A stretch of DNA of 64,000 bases from Larix kaempferi. Lineage: Eukaryota; Streptophyta; Pinopsida; Pinales; Pinaceae. The notes beneath the pieces are model-generated. The model was given only the letters and a program-made list of their open reading frames with translations. It was not told the origin of the DNA and ran no database searches. Every line of letters begins with the position of its first letter. Position 1 is the first letter of the stretch. The stretch covers positions 12,174,001 to 12,238,000 of the forward strand of contig BSBM01000307.1 in the NCBI GenBank assembly GCA_027924585.1, read 5' to 3'. Of this stretch, positions 33,681 to 45,500 are shown piece after piece. The translations under genes were made by a program, and so were the position numbers.

Positions 33681-35216
33681 TTATGTCTGCTCATCCTCTT
33701 CCTGAGGAGTGTCCTCATGAATATCCTCTTCCTGGACATCCTCATGAGTCCCCCTCGTAGATGACTGAGTATCAAACTGAATTTGCTGAAAATGTAGTAC
33801 ATTATCTTGTTTCAAATCATTACTTACATCTAAATTTGCCAGAGAAAGTTCATCAAATTTTACATCTCTGTTTATGATGATTTTGTGGACAGTAGGATTC
33901 CACAACCTATATCCCTTAACACCATCACCATATCCAACAAAGATCAATTTTCTTGACTTAGGATCTAGTTTGGAACACTGATTTTTCGGAATAAGTGCAT
34001 AGGCTTCACAACCAAATACTCTAAGATTGGAATAATCACATGATTGACCTGTCCATACCTCTTCTGGAAGTTTGTAGTCAATTGTTGTTGATGGTGATCG
34101 ATTGACCAGGTAACAAGCTGTAAGCAATGCCTCTCCCCACAATTCCTGCTGCAACTTCGCATTAATGAGCATACTCCTTGCTCTTTCAAGAAGAGTCCTG
34201 TTCATGCATTCAGCAACGCCGTTCTACTGCAGAGTGTAAACAGTGGTCTTATGCCTCTCAATCCCATCCTGCTTGCAATAATTATCAAACTCCTTCGAAG
34301 TAAATTCGGTTCCATTATCTATTCTAAGACATTTAATGAACCTGCCAGTGCTCTTTTCAACCAAAGCTCTAAACTGCTTAAATATATCAAAAACATCAAC
34401 TTTTCTCTTTAATAAATAGATTCAAACTTTCCTCGAGTAATCATCTATAAAACTGACGAAATATGACGATCCCCCATAAGAAATTTTTGGAGATGGACCC
34501 CAAAGATCAGAATGTATGTAGTCTAGGATACCTTTACTAGTGTGTTTTCCATATTTAAATTTTTGTCTAGCTTGTTTACCATAAATACAGTGCTCACAAA
34601 ACTTCAAATCTACAGATTTTAGACTAGGAAGCAACTTTCGATCAGCAAGTACCTTCATACCTCTTTCGCTGATATGACCTAACCGTTGATGCCATAGACG
34701 AGTGATGTCTGTTGCTGCACCAACCGATGCTACTGTTGCGTGATCAACTTCCGTCCTCCCTTCAAGTCTATACAGGTTCCCAACTCTATTTGCTTTCATA
34801 ACAACCAAGATACCTTTCGATACCTTCATAACTCCACCTTGAACTATAAACTTGTAACCAGCATCATCAAGAACTCCCATTGATATCAAGTTCTTCCTTA
34901 ATTCAGGTACATGTCTCACATCTGTTAGAGTCCTAACAGTCCCATCATACATTTTAATTCTGATATTCCCTACCCCAACAGTTTTACATGTAACATTATT
35001 TCCCATATAAACTACCCCGTCATCTATAGATTGGTATGACGAATACCAATTTCTATGAAGACACATGTGGTGAGATGCTCCAGAATCAATTAACCAGTCA
35101 GAATGGTATTGCGAAACAGTAGATGTAGATAATACCTCATCGATCATACCTGAATCATTCTCGGCTATGTTCGCCTCCTTTCTAGAGTCCTCCTCCTCAG
35201 AAGCTCGCTTGCGTTT
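33681..35216 (-). pseudogene. Copia protease and integrase
   Basis: The protease active site WLIDSGASHHM is near 35087. Integrase has a zinc-binding HHCC module (LWHQRLGHISERGM, then FCEHCIYGK, ~34590-34700) and the core with YIHSDLWGPS, RIDNGTEF and NGVAECMNR supplying the DDE residues. GEALLTACYLVNRSPS and FGCEAYALIP follow. In-frame stops interrupt at 34419-34421 (TGA after YSRKV) and ~34229 (TAG in a Gln-rich position before NGVAE). An acidic tail (EDVQEEDIHEDTPQEEDEQ) closes the region before RT. Confidence 0.9.
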
Positions 35217-35477
35217 CTAGCAATCTTTCTTAAGATGTCCTGCTTTATTGCAGTACCAGCACTTCAATTTACTCTTTTTGCCCTTCGACTTTGACCTTGA
35301 TGTACCCTTTGAATGTTGTCCTCTTTCACTAGTTCTTCCTCTGGCCACCATTACTTCTGATGTCGAGGTTTCAAGACTAGATTTCTTTCGAGTTTCCTCA
35401 GAAAGTAAGGCTCCCACAACTTCATCGAAGGTAATAGACTCAGTAGAACTAAAACTGATAGAGGTTACAAAATGTGC
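35217..35477 (-). pseudogene. Copia nucleocapsid with zinc knuckle
   Basis: Lys/Ser-rich sequence (RSKSKGKKSKLK) leads into the CCHC knuckle CWYCNKAGHLKKDC, which would bind element RNA. It is bounded by two in-frame stops: TAG (35214-35216) right after the knuckle, probably from TGG, and TAG (35475-35477) after the capsid. Confidence 0.9.
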
Positions 35478-35954
35478 CTACGACTCAGGCAGAGAGCACA
35501 CCAGTAAAATTGCCTTGTCTTCAGATTTAATAATATCTTCCATACTAGTCAACTGACAAATAAGAGTATTGAACGCATTCAAATGTTCAGAAATCTGTGC
35601 ACCTTTTTTCATACGCAAGGTAAACAACGGTCGCTTCAGGAGGATTTTATTCGTCAAGGATTTAGTCATGTACAAACTTTCCAACTTTGTCCAGAGACCT
35701 GCTGCTGTAGTTTCAGACACGATGTTAAATAAAACATCGTCGGCCAAGCACAGACGAATAGCACTGAGAGCTCTTTCATCCATCTCGCTCCAGTCTCCAT
35801 CTGAAATATCTGCAGGTTTCTTTGTTTTCCCTGCCAGTTCCTTCGCCACTCCTTGCTGCACGAGCATATCCCGCATCTTGACCTTCCACAACTCGAAATT
35901 ATTGCTCCCATTGAACTTCTCAATTTCAAACTTAACACTCTGCGTTTTTGCCAT
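35478..35954 (-). pseudogene. Copia gag capsid domain
   Basis: I place the start at MAKTQSVKFEIEKFNGSNNF (35954) rather than the upstream ATG at 35978, because related gags begin near the KFxGxN(F/Y) motif. Conserved blocks follow: LWKVKMRDMLVQQG, WSEMDERALSAIRLCLADDV, LWTKLESLYMTKSLTNKI and LNAFNTLICQLTSM. It stops at 35475-35477 before the nucleocapsid, in the same frame. Confidence 0.9.
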
Positions 35955-36563
35955 TTTCTCAAGAAAACACCAAGTCAAAAAACTTTATAAGGGAATCCCT
36001 TTTCGAAATAATGAAATAAAGGTTTCCAAATACTCAAAATAATATATAAGGTTTTCAAATACTCAAAATATATTAAACCTTATAACTCCCACCTCAAGCC
36101 TTTGTTAAAACAAACCTTTATAAAACATCCCTTATAACTCCCACCTTTTAAAACATACATCCACTTTTAAATATATATTTTAATAAGTTTTTAAATAAGC
36201 CTCCCTATATCCATGTGAAAAATTCACTTCTTTTAACATAAACCTCCCTATATCCACATGAAAACAAAAAATCACTTAAGCTCATTAAACATTTCACGCT
36301 TTACCTTGTTTAGCTTTCACGCTTAAACTTCAAATGAAAAACAGTACCACGCTCCTTGATGAAGGAAGGTCGCGGTAGTTGTAAACGCCGTAAGTGTGCT
36401 TAAAATTATCGCGCCTCACCAAGCTTTAAACCCGTGGTAGTTCAAGATTACCGCTCCGGCTTCAGGTTTTTCTCTTCTGGTAACTCTTGATCCGAAAAAA
36501 TGAATTTATATGTCTCGAAACAATGATCACTTAGCTTTCTAGTTCTTTGTGGCCTCCTACCAA
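35955..36563 (-). other. Copia 5' leader with short direct repeats
   Basis: No ORF. AAGGTTT(C/T)CAAATACTCAAA occurs at ~36018 and ~36050, CTTATAACTCCCACCT at ~36080 and ~36131, and CCTCCCTATATCCA(T/C)(G/A)TGAAAA at ~36200 and ~36244. It would be the untranslated, probably packaging, part of element RNA. Confidence 0.7.
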
Positions 36564-36575
36564 GCTCTGATACCA
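36564..36575 (-). other. Primer-binding site of the copia element
   Basis: Minus strand reads TGGTATCAGAGC, complementary to the 3' end of initiator methionine tRNA and standard for plant copia elements. It is two bases inside the 5' LTR edge. Confidence 0.95.
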
Positions 36576-36577
36576 CT

Positions 36578-36893
36578 TGTTGGATCTAACAGCCACAGAA
36601 CACAATATGCAGCGGAAGCAAATAAAACAAGAAAGAAAATAAATACACACACATGAGATATACGCAGAGATTTATGTGGTAAAACCCTCTCTTAGGGAAA
36701 CATCCACGGAGCAATGGTATCGGTTTCTTATTATTCAGAATCTGAAGATTTACAACAACTCACAACTCTCCAATGTCTTCTCTTACGAGAATACAAGAAA
36801 CATATACATTTCTTACACGGTTACTAATAACTGCATATTTGGTTAGTCGGTTACATAGTTACCGTCATAGCCGGTTGTCACCCGTTTCTAACA
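36578..36893 (-). repeat. 5' LTR of the copia element
   Basis: 316 bp with TG/CA ends, 98.4% identical to the 3' LTR. Differences lie in the GAAG(C/T)AAAT, TTTA(T/C)GTGG, TATC(G/A)GTTT, GTC(G/A)GTT and CC(G/A)GTTG words. A short plus-strand ORF seen in both LTRs is a by-product. Confidence 0.95.
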
Positions 36894-36898
36894 TTATG
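36894..36898. repeat. Right target-site duplication of the copia element (TTATG)
   Basis: Matches 31652-31656 exactly. Confidence 0.9.
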
Positions 36899-37297
36899 CA
36901 TCTCCTGCCACCGCGTGCTGCCTCCTCCCGTCGTCAACCTCCTCCGCCTCTTCTCTGGGCGAACCCCTGCCTGCTCTCCACCTCCCCTCGGCCGCATGCG
37001 TTCCTCCCCGCCTCCATACATTGCTCCTCTCCATTCTGCACCCCTTCACTCCACGCACCCCCATTCCACGCCCTGAACGCAACCACGTTCCTTCCTCCCA
37101 CGCGTTGTCATCGCTGCTTACCACATCCTCCTACCTACGTTTCTCCTTGCACGGACCAACTCCACCCCATCTCCACGCTTTCACACGTCGCAATCCCAAT
37201 CAGCCATAGACGACCAGTTCGTAACAAGTTGTTGCACAGAAGCTGAGACTGACAACCCTGTCGATGCTCCTCCTACCTTCGGCTGCTCTACAAGCCA
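36899..37297. other. GC- and CpG-rich block, pyrimidine-rich on the plus strand
   Basis: The plus strand is dominated by C and T (CCACCTCCCCTCGGCCGCAT) with many CpG sites, in strong contrast to the AT-rich surroundings. The first bases complete the right arm of the foldback. It lies immediately 3' of the WNK-like exon on that gene's strand, so it may be the start of its first intron. Both strands are open for 70-110 codons but are low-complexity (Pro/His/Ser or Gly/Arg), and I do not call a gene. Confidence 0.5.
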
Positions 37298-37387
37298 CTT
37301 GAAATAGCGTCCATATCGACCAGTCGGATCCACTTCCACAAAAGGTTCCATGTCCTTATCACCGACATCACATTCTACAGCAGGCAT
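37298..37387 (-). CDS. N-terminal coding exon of a WNK-type protein kinase
   Basis: From an ATG at 37387 the minus strand reads MPAVECDVGDKDMEPF and then VEVDPTGRYGRY. Plant WNK (with-no-lysine) serine/threonine kinases carry (Y/F)VE(V/T)DPTGRYGR(Y/F) immediately before the kinase domain (xEVLGKGAxKxVY). Here the similarity stops after ...GRYFK, so an intron probably follows; a GT lies at ~37299-37298. The longer upstream ORF frame from 37468 has no WNK similarity and ends in 5' leader-like sequence. WNKs act in ion transport, flowering and stress signalling. The kinase exons were not found, and the copia element sits ~400 bp downstream, so the gene may have a long intron or be broken. Confidence 0.55.
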
Positions 37388-37640
37388 TCTATTTGTTAAG
37401 GGTGAAAAAATTAAAAACCCTGACCCTTGAATTCCTACTTGTCCTCTTCTTGTTTGAATTGAAAACAAGAAGAAAACCTTGCAAGGCTAAAGGAAGACAC
37501 AAAAATGGAGATGTTCCCTGAATTCAGAGGATTTACAGAATTCAGAGGCTGAACAGATAGCAAAGACGGAAGAGACTACCAGCATTTTCGCTCCTGTAAG
37601 GCACCTGTAACAACAAGAATTAAGATACAACGCACATTCC
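37388..37640. other. Presumed 5' leader/upstream region of the WNK-like exon
   Basis: No motif-bearing ORF. CT-rich and AT-rich patches alternate. Short repeats CAGA(A/G)TTCAGAGG and ACAGAATTCAGAGG lie at ~37515-37550. Confidence 0.35.
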
Positions 37641-37643
37641 AAC

Positions 37644-37870
37644 AAAAAGTGATTATTAAGGCAAATGGGCAAACTCCAACATCGTTGGGCATATGGGCAA
37701 ACTCCAGATCAAATTCAGTATTTAATCCCTAAAAAAAGTGATTATTAAAGCAAATGGGCAAACTCCAACATCGCTAGGCATATGGGCAAACTCCAGATCA
37801 AATTCAGTATTTAATCTCTAAACAAAGTATGAGACAATGCACATTCCAACAAAAAGTGATAATTAAGGCA
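37644..37870. repeat. Tandem duplication, 89-bp unit, 2 full copies plus a partial third
   Basis: AAAGTGATTATTAA(G/A)GCAAAT recurs at ~37647 and ~37736. Each full copy contains GGGCAAACTCCAACATCG(T/C)T with GGCATATGGGCAAACTCCAG. A partial copy (GCACATTCCAACAAAAAGTG) at ~37839 matches the DNA before the first unit. Within each unit ATGGGCAAACTCCA is itself repeated. Confidence 0.85.
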
Positions 37871-38600
37871 AATAATCAATAAAAAAAAGAATCGAGATAC
37901 CCACCTGGTCGTTCCATCAAACAATGGAGGCGGCTGTGATTTATAATTGAGAGCGGGTGGAATTAAATAACTGCAATCGAGCAACAAGATGCCATGGAAA
38001 ATATTTTGGTAAATCCGGTACAAGTTTGGGTACAATAGAAAATATATATAAGATCAAACGATGCAGTGATTTATACTTACAGCCGTGCCATGTTAACCTC
38101 GAGAATTGATGCTGTATAAATATTTTGCAAAACAAAAGTCAAAAGCTTAGTGTGCCATTATCGGTGGAAGATTGAACGAAACCTTCAAATTCTCAATGAA
38201 AATCCTTGCAATAAATTTAAATGTAAAAACCTAAATCGCTATGCAGGCCAAAAACACCAGAAATCATTTGAATGTATCCAATTTCTCTTGAAATAGATAG
38301 GGAAAAAAAATTGGATCTCTGACAAATATTTTTAACAACGCCCTCACACAAAAATAAAAATTAAAAATCCATAGAAAAGCTTGAAAACGGGTTGGTTGTT
38401 CAGAGATAATGGAAACATCATACCTTTCTCTTGTTGCAGAGCTGGCTCAGCGACCGTTTTTTAAATCTGGAAAAAGCGAGAAGCGAAAAGAGTAGAAAAC
38501 GCGAGCAATGAAAATCGGACCTGGAAAGAAAAAGAGGGAACACTGTACAATAAATATATCCTGGAGACTGTTGAGGTTTGGTATGGTAACCAGGGTTCCC
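37871..38600. other. No recognisable gene
   Basis: Short ORFs without motifs. AT-rich with scattered CpG near 38440-38530. It lies between the WNK-like exon and the helicase fragment. Confidence 0.35.
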
Positions 38601-38602
38601 TC

Positions 38603-39202
<600 letters not shown>

Positions 39203-39250
39203 TTAGATGTGATCCGCTTTCCTTTAAATTCTTAATTGGAACAATAACAG

Positions 39251-39330
39251 AAAGAGTCAATGCAATTAAGGCCTATTTGTTTTGGGTTTCTATTCGCAGA
39301 AAAAGTCAATGCAATTAAGGCCGGTTTGTT
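39251..39330. repeat. Direct repeat, ~48-bp spacing
   Basis: AGTCAATGCAATTAAGGCC appears at ~39256 and ~39304, followed by (T/G)(A/G)TTTGTT in both. Two copies. Confidence 0.85.
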
Positions 39331-39463
39331 CTATGTTTTTAATCGCTAAGTTGTATGGAAAGGTTTCAAATTTTGACAATGAGGAAATTGATCTGCTGGG
39401 TTGCCTTCTCAGAAGTGCTTCTTCACTGGATACAACGATACTTACTTTACCAATATGCTCCCA

Positions 39464-39549
39464 ATATTTCCACGAGATGAACTTTCTGAAACAGCTTCTG
39501 AGCTTGATATTTCCACGAGATGAACTTTCTGAAACAGCTTCTGAGCTTG
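39464..39549. repeat. Tandem duplication, 43-bp unit, 2 copies
   Basis: ATATTTCCACGAGATGAACT with TTCTGAAACAGCTTCTGAGC starts at 39464 and 39507 and is identical in both. A plus-strand ORF (39282-39593) crosses it but has no family match; the perfect identity implies a very recent duplication. Confidence 0.9.
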
Positions 39550-39599
39550 AAAAGATCGTCTGGATCAAGTGTACTTATAGCAGAAAAGTATGAAGGCAA

Positions 39600-41827
39600 C
39601 TGTGAGAAATGCAAGGGATGATTTTTAGTTAATCGATAGAAACATGTTCCAGGAAAAAGGTTGGTTAAGCTTTTGAAGTCATTAAGCTTAGATATTGCTA
39701 CAGTTTTATATCAAATAGTTCATCTCAATTTGTGTCTTCAAACTGCAAAGGTCAAGTTTATGAATTACTATTTTAATGTATTTCAAATTTGATAAAATTG
39801 TATTTTTAAAGTATTTTAAATTTGATAAAATTGTAATTATATATAAATTATATTTATGATTATAAAAATGAATATATGATATATGGGATTTTATTAATTT
39901 TTTAATTTTTTTTAATATTAGATAATAAAAATTATAGATATTATTTATATTTTTAAAAAATTTAATTTATGAAAATAACTTTTTATCATTTATATTTTGT
40001 TATCCTTCACTTGTAATCTTTATTTGCTACTTTTTAATTGAAGATATGATTCCATTTTTGTTAATAGCTAGTATTTTTTTTAACTCACATTTAAACATAA
40101 ATGGAAAAACAAAAATGTTTTGTATAATTAATGTATAGATGGTTTGGCCAAACTTTTATCATTATGAAGTGAAACTTTAAATTCCATCTAACCTTGGTGA
40201 AACCATGAAAGCTTGCTCATACACATTTATTTAGATTCTGAATTTAGTTTATTCAAAAGCAATGTAATTGGAGTTGATTTATGCCAATGCAATTAGAGTT
40301 CACTTGTGTAAGAGTTTATATTAATTTTAATTTTATTTTTAAAATTCTAAGTTTAGTTCACGTGGATAAGTGTTCATGTTTTAATTTTATTTTTGAAATT
40401 ATAATTTTTTTTTTTTAAATAGTTGATTTTTATTGGTATTTATGTTGTGAACATTTGTGTTTTAATTTTCTAATTTTAGAATTTGAAGTATAAAGATGTA
40501 TGATTTTTGTTTTATGATTTTTAAATAATTATTTTATATTTGTTGGAAACTTAAAATGATGGTATACTTTTAGGAATTGTAATTTTATTACAAATAAAAT
40601 TATATAAATTTTTAATAGTTAATTTTAAATATTTAGTTAGTTAAAATTTATTAAAAATTATAGAAAATTTTAAATTATTTCCATTATTATATATATAAAA
40701 TAAAAATTTGGTAGTTATTTTTTCACATTTTCATATGTTTTAATATCCATAAATAAAATGATAATGTGTGTCTTATTTGAAAATGGATTCACTAGATGCA
40801 ATAGTTTTTGTGTCCTAAAAACGTTGGTCCTTCCATTCCAAGTTCATTTTGCCATTCCCTATACGTGTTTTCACTTTAAGTAAACTATTCACATATTACT
40901 AATCTTAAACTATACAGAGTAGCTTCTATTTTGCAACTCTGGCCTCTATGTACCATATATGTTTATGGTATGACTCTTAAGCATGTTTATCGTTAAATAA
41001 CTGCATGGCTTTTTGACATTTGGAAGAGCTGGATGATGATGACCTTGTAATCTTCACATTAGTGAATTTCTTTATAAAGGTGTTGAGATAGGATGCTGCG
41101 CTATATTATTTATCATAATTTATCATAAGATTATTGAGAGTGTTTGGGAAAATACTTCTCAAGAAAAGGTTTATTGGTTGATAATTGAATTTTACAAGAT
41201 GAATTTTATTTTAGGCAAAAAGGTTAATTAGCTACTTGCGTGCATTTACTTAATGTGAAAAATACAATTGAATGAAGAAAAAAACTCTTTATTGTCTTTT
41301 TTATGCTTTTTTTTAACACTTTTTTCTTCTTCTTAAAGATGTTTTTTTATGTTTTTCTTGGCACACCTCTGAAATATATAATTTATTTTTCTTTTCTATA
41401 AAGAGAGAAATATATTTAGTTGGCTATATTTTAAAATTTTAATTTTTTTCTTAATTGTTTTATCTTTTTTTCCCGAAGATGTTTTTTATGTCTTTTTTTT
41501 AACACTTTTGAAATGTGGTTTTTTTTTTTTCTTTTCAATAAAGATATAAATATATTTAGTTGACCATGTTTTAGAATTTTTATTCTTTTCTATAAAGATA
41601 TAAACATATTTAGTTGACAATTTTTTTTAATTTTTAATTTTTCTTATTTCTTTTATCTTTTGTACTAAGATGTTTTATTTTTATTTTTTTGGAACACCTT
41701 TAAAATATGATTTTCCTTTTCTTTTTGGAACACATTTGGAATATTTTTTTTGCCTTTTCTATAAAGATATAAATATATTTAATTCACATTTTTTTTAAAT
41801 TTAAATTCCTAGAGAAACATTTCCATT
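39600..41827. other. Very AT-rich non-coding DNA
   Basis: No ORF of note. T-rich runs (TTTTCTTTTCTATAAAGATATA) recur loosely between 41330 and 41780, for example ATAAAGATATAAATATATTT. No gene or element end seen. Confidence 0.5.
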
Positions 41828-42036
41828 CCTTTCAAAAGCATACCGTGCTTAGTGATTTGTTTCAATTTCCTATTGTTACGAGTGACATGTTGTTCATTAT
41901 ACAAATTTTTTCCTATACTTTTTGTTTATTTATTCCTAAAAAACATTTTGTTTCCTTTCAAAAGCATAGCATGCTTAGTGAATTGTTTCAATTTCATATT
42001 GTTATGAGTGGCATGTTGTTCATTATGGTGTGCTAT
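41828..42036. repeat. Direct duplication, 126-bp spacing
   Basis: CCTTTCAAAAGCATA(C/G)C(G/A)TGCTTAGTGA at 41828 and 41954, continuing to TGTTTCAATTTC(C/A)TATTGT and ACATGTTGTTCATTAT or GCATGTTGTTCATTAT. About seven substitutions over ~83 bases. Confidence 0.85.
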
Positions 42037-42355
42037 GGTGTTCAGAGTCGTTTCCAACACTACAACGTAGATGAAGTCTTGGCTTGATCGCAGATTAGAT
42101 TCCATGGTGTAGTTTGACAATAAATTTAGTGTTGTCTTATAAGGCATTTGAGTCTCTTGGTATTCTTCTTGGATAAAGGTTTCTTCATGATAATATGGGA
42201 CAGTAACTTCCTCAACTGTTTGCTGATTTTTATCTTCTTAAAAATATTTTTCATACTCACTTTTGTAATGATTTTTCCCTTTAAGTTCTTTATCGCAACA
42301 ATATTCTAAAAGAACCACAACTAATTTGGCCTCTTTATTATAGTGCAAGTGGGAT

Positions 42356-42528
42356 GGATTTGTGGTCGCATTTGTTTCAAATGAATATTCTGGTGTTGGC
42401 GTGCATGGTTTCACTCATAGATGAGCACAAGGATATAAACTATTCTGGATTTGTAGTTGCATTTGTTCCCAATGACTATTTTGTTGTTGGAATGCATGGT
42501 TTCGCTCATAGATGAGCACAAGGATATA
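42356..42528. repeat. Tandem duplication, ~91-bp unit, 2 copies
   Basis: GGATTTGT(G/A)GT(C/T)GCATTTGTT at 42356 and 42447, both ending in CATAGATGAGCACAAGGATA. The copies differ by roughly 10%. Confidence 0.85.
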
Positions 42529-45500
42529 ATGTATTTCAATAAATTCAAGGGTTAGGTATGCAGCTCAAAACATCAAGGAATATTTGATTAGATCTCTTTG
42601 CCTTTTAATGTGCATATGGAGATTTTTCTGGAGTCTCAATTTCACTGTTAACTATTGCTATACTATGTAAATGATATTTCCATTGTAACAATATTAATGT
42701 CTTTTACTTATTACTGCATAATATAAATGATATTGAAGTTATGATCCATAAATGATAAGGTGAAACTAAAATGAGCAAGTACAAATTAATTAATGGAAAA
42801 TGTCAACTGCATACCTCCATGAAATCAATTAAACAAGTCATGGAACTATAAAAGGGCTAGGAAGGATGGTAGCTACCACGGGACCATTTATCAGTGATCT
42901 TTATCAAATTATTGAGATCGAAAACAACCTTACTAAGAGATATAGATGTAGTTTACAAATTCTATCAACATGTCACTTACAGGAATAGAACCTAAATGGG
43001 GAGGATAACACTCCATCCCCCAACCACTCAGGCTAGACCCAATTGATTGTATTTGGTTAAACATTAAAACAATTTCTTTAACCCATTTCTGAAGATATAA
43101 ATAAAATTTTTTGTTAAGCAAGTCTTGCTTCTTATTCAATATCTTTGTGATAAATCTTCACTTTTACCTTTTGTTGCAGTTGAGAAAGTGCAATGGGATG
43201 TCCATGTGCAAGGGAAGATCAATCAGATAGTGACATCAACGAATTAAAGACTAAAGTTGAGAAGGTGCAGTAAGACGTAGCGATTTCCAGTGTAAAAAGT
43301 GCCAATCAATGTTTCTGGCTTGACAATGCCAACACCAACATTTAAAACCCGATTGAAGAAAAGGTAAAGAAAATCGCATATCTAGGAGTGATTGTTAGCA
43401 AATGGACTGTCAGTGCAAGATCTCATTAAGGAACTTTCAAAATGATATGAATTGAAGTGAGGGTGTACTGTGATCAATGACCTTGTTGTTGATATTGTCT
43501 ATCATGGCTATTGTGGTTGTTAGTGAGACACCTTATGCAGAAACAAATGGGGACAATCTGAATTTGAAAATTCCCTTAGGTCGATGTAACACGATTAAGA
43601 ACGTTTGTGGTTCCTTGAAATGTCTTGTAATCTTGATTTTGGCTTTACAGTTTCGAGAAAAGGGTGATTTTTCGGCTAAGTACAACTCTTGTTTACGCCG
43701 AACCATGTTGCAGTTTTTGTGAATTTTTGCATCATTTTGCCGAGCAGCAGTTGGCCGAGTTGTGCCAAGAGTTTTGCATCATTTGAATGAGTCATTCAAT
43801 CAAATCCATGGAAGGACCTTCACGGGTTTTTTCAACCAAAAAGGACCACATCTTATTCACCATTCTGCCATGTGAGTTTCCTTTCAAAGAAAATGGACAT
43901 CCTAAACAAGAAAATATGCTTCTTCTATTTTTCTCTCTGGATTCCAAGTAAAGAAAATAAAACAACTAAGAGGGACACAGAAATTTAAATTAAATTAAAA
44001 AAAAAAATTATTATTATTATTATTATTGTGTGATTTAGACAATTATGAAGACATGTATTGTTTTAAAAATGGGAGGATGGAGGAATAAATAACATACATC
44101 ATTTTGTAGCTAAGGGAATGTGGAGAATAATGTGGAGAATATTGACATGTATAGGCTTATAGTGCAAGATAGTTATTCATAAATATAATGATCATTTATC
44201 TGTGGAAGAATGGATGAGAACTCCCACCAAGTTTTACAAGTATTGTCAAACCATTCTCAATATTTTTCAAAATTTTCTTAAATTTATTCACCAGAAAGAA
44301 TTTGTCATTTTGTTTTGTAGTGGTAATTTTGTTTCAAAACAATGCTAATCTACAAAAAAAAATGTTACAACTTATGTTATATGACTTAAAATGCTAACTA
44401 ACATCAAACCAACCTTCAACCTAGCCTACTGTGCTCACCTTGGCAAACAAAATGGGCATTCAAAGATCAAAATGGATATTCATTGACATTCCAAAGGAGT
44501 TTGTAGATAAACCTATTGCAAATCCATAATTTTCAGAACAATAAATGACACTCTCTTTCTCTTGCTTCAGTTTTTCAAATCTGTATAGACTCGATCAATC
44601 ACAAATGACCAACCACTTAAAAGGGTCAAACTTACCTAGGCTACAAATCCTCAACAAAGGTTAATTGTTCAACCAAAATCACCCAAGATTTACATTTAGC
44701 ACCAACAAGACTGCCAGGAATAAGGGACCTCCCCTAACTAACAAGCCATCATCCTCACCATTGAACAAACAACCTATTGAATCTTTTTCAAAATATTTTT
44801 GGTGCTACTAAGGATCAAAGCCAAGATTTTGTGTGTGTCACATTATGAATTCACGGGTCATTAACTACTAGATTAAGAGCTTCCTGGGCATCGAATGAAC
44901 GACCACAAAGAACAATCTATGGTTGAGATGATGGTGGATGTCTCTTTGCATTGGTGTTAATGTTATCAACAGTGAATGCTCTATCTTGCTGAAGCAACCA
45001 GTGAAGAACAACGTGGAGCTTTGATTGTTGAATAAGCTACTTCTTGTTGCTCACATTATTCCCACATGCTTTTGTTTACTGATATCGAAATAAAAATGTT
45101 GCCTTGAATGTGTAAGTTTTCAATGGTTTGTATTGGCGAGTTGTCAGACACCAATGCACTACCTTTACTCTTAATCATTTTTAAAATTTGATGGGCAAAG
45201 CCTCTGTGATTGTTTTGTTATTTGCTACTACTATTGTGACATCATCTCTGTTTCTTTCTCAGCATTCGAATTGTCCTCAATTTGTTCCTCTTTTACGGAG
45301 CAACGACCTTCTTGAGGAGCCAAAAGTTCTTGTTTTCTATTCAAAATCAAGGCTCTCCTCTCAAACCAAACTCATATTTCTTGTTATAATTACCCTGTTC
45401 TAAACCCTATTCCTGTTTAATATTTACAAACAAGGTTTGGTTGTCTTTTTGGGTTTTTTTGTTGGAAACTAGAGTCTGTTTCTGTCAATGCACTATCATT

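Larger units (their letters stand above)
31657..36893 (-). mobile_element. Ty1/copia retrotransposon, Tork-like, full length with intact ends
   Basis: The 5237-bp element has two 316-bp LTRs, a primer-binding site beside the right LTR, a polypurine tract beside the left LTR and a perfect 5-bp TTATG target duplication. Domains run gag, protease, integrase, RT, RNase H, the copia order. LTRs differ at five positions (~1.6%), all transitions, so insertion was recent. One gag-pol frame runs through the whole element without a frameshift but with six in-frame stops. The element should be inactive unless complemented. Tork assignment is from motif impressions and is less certain than copia. Confidence 0.95.

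Noticed and set aside
45188-45403. Small secreted protein with a hydrophobic N-terminus
   Set aside because: Only 71 codons, no family match, no promoter or splice context.
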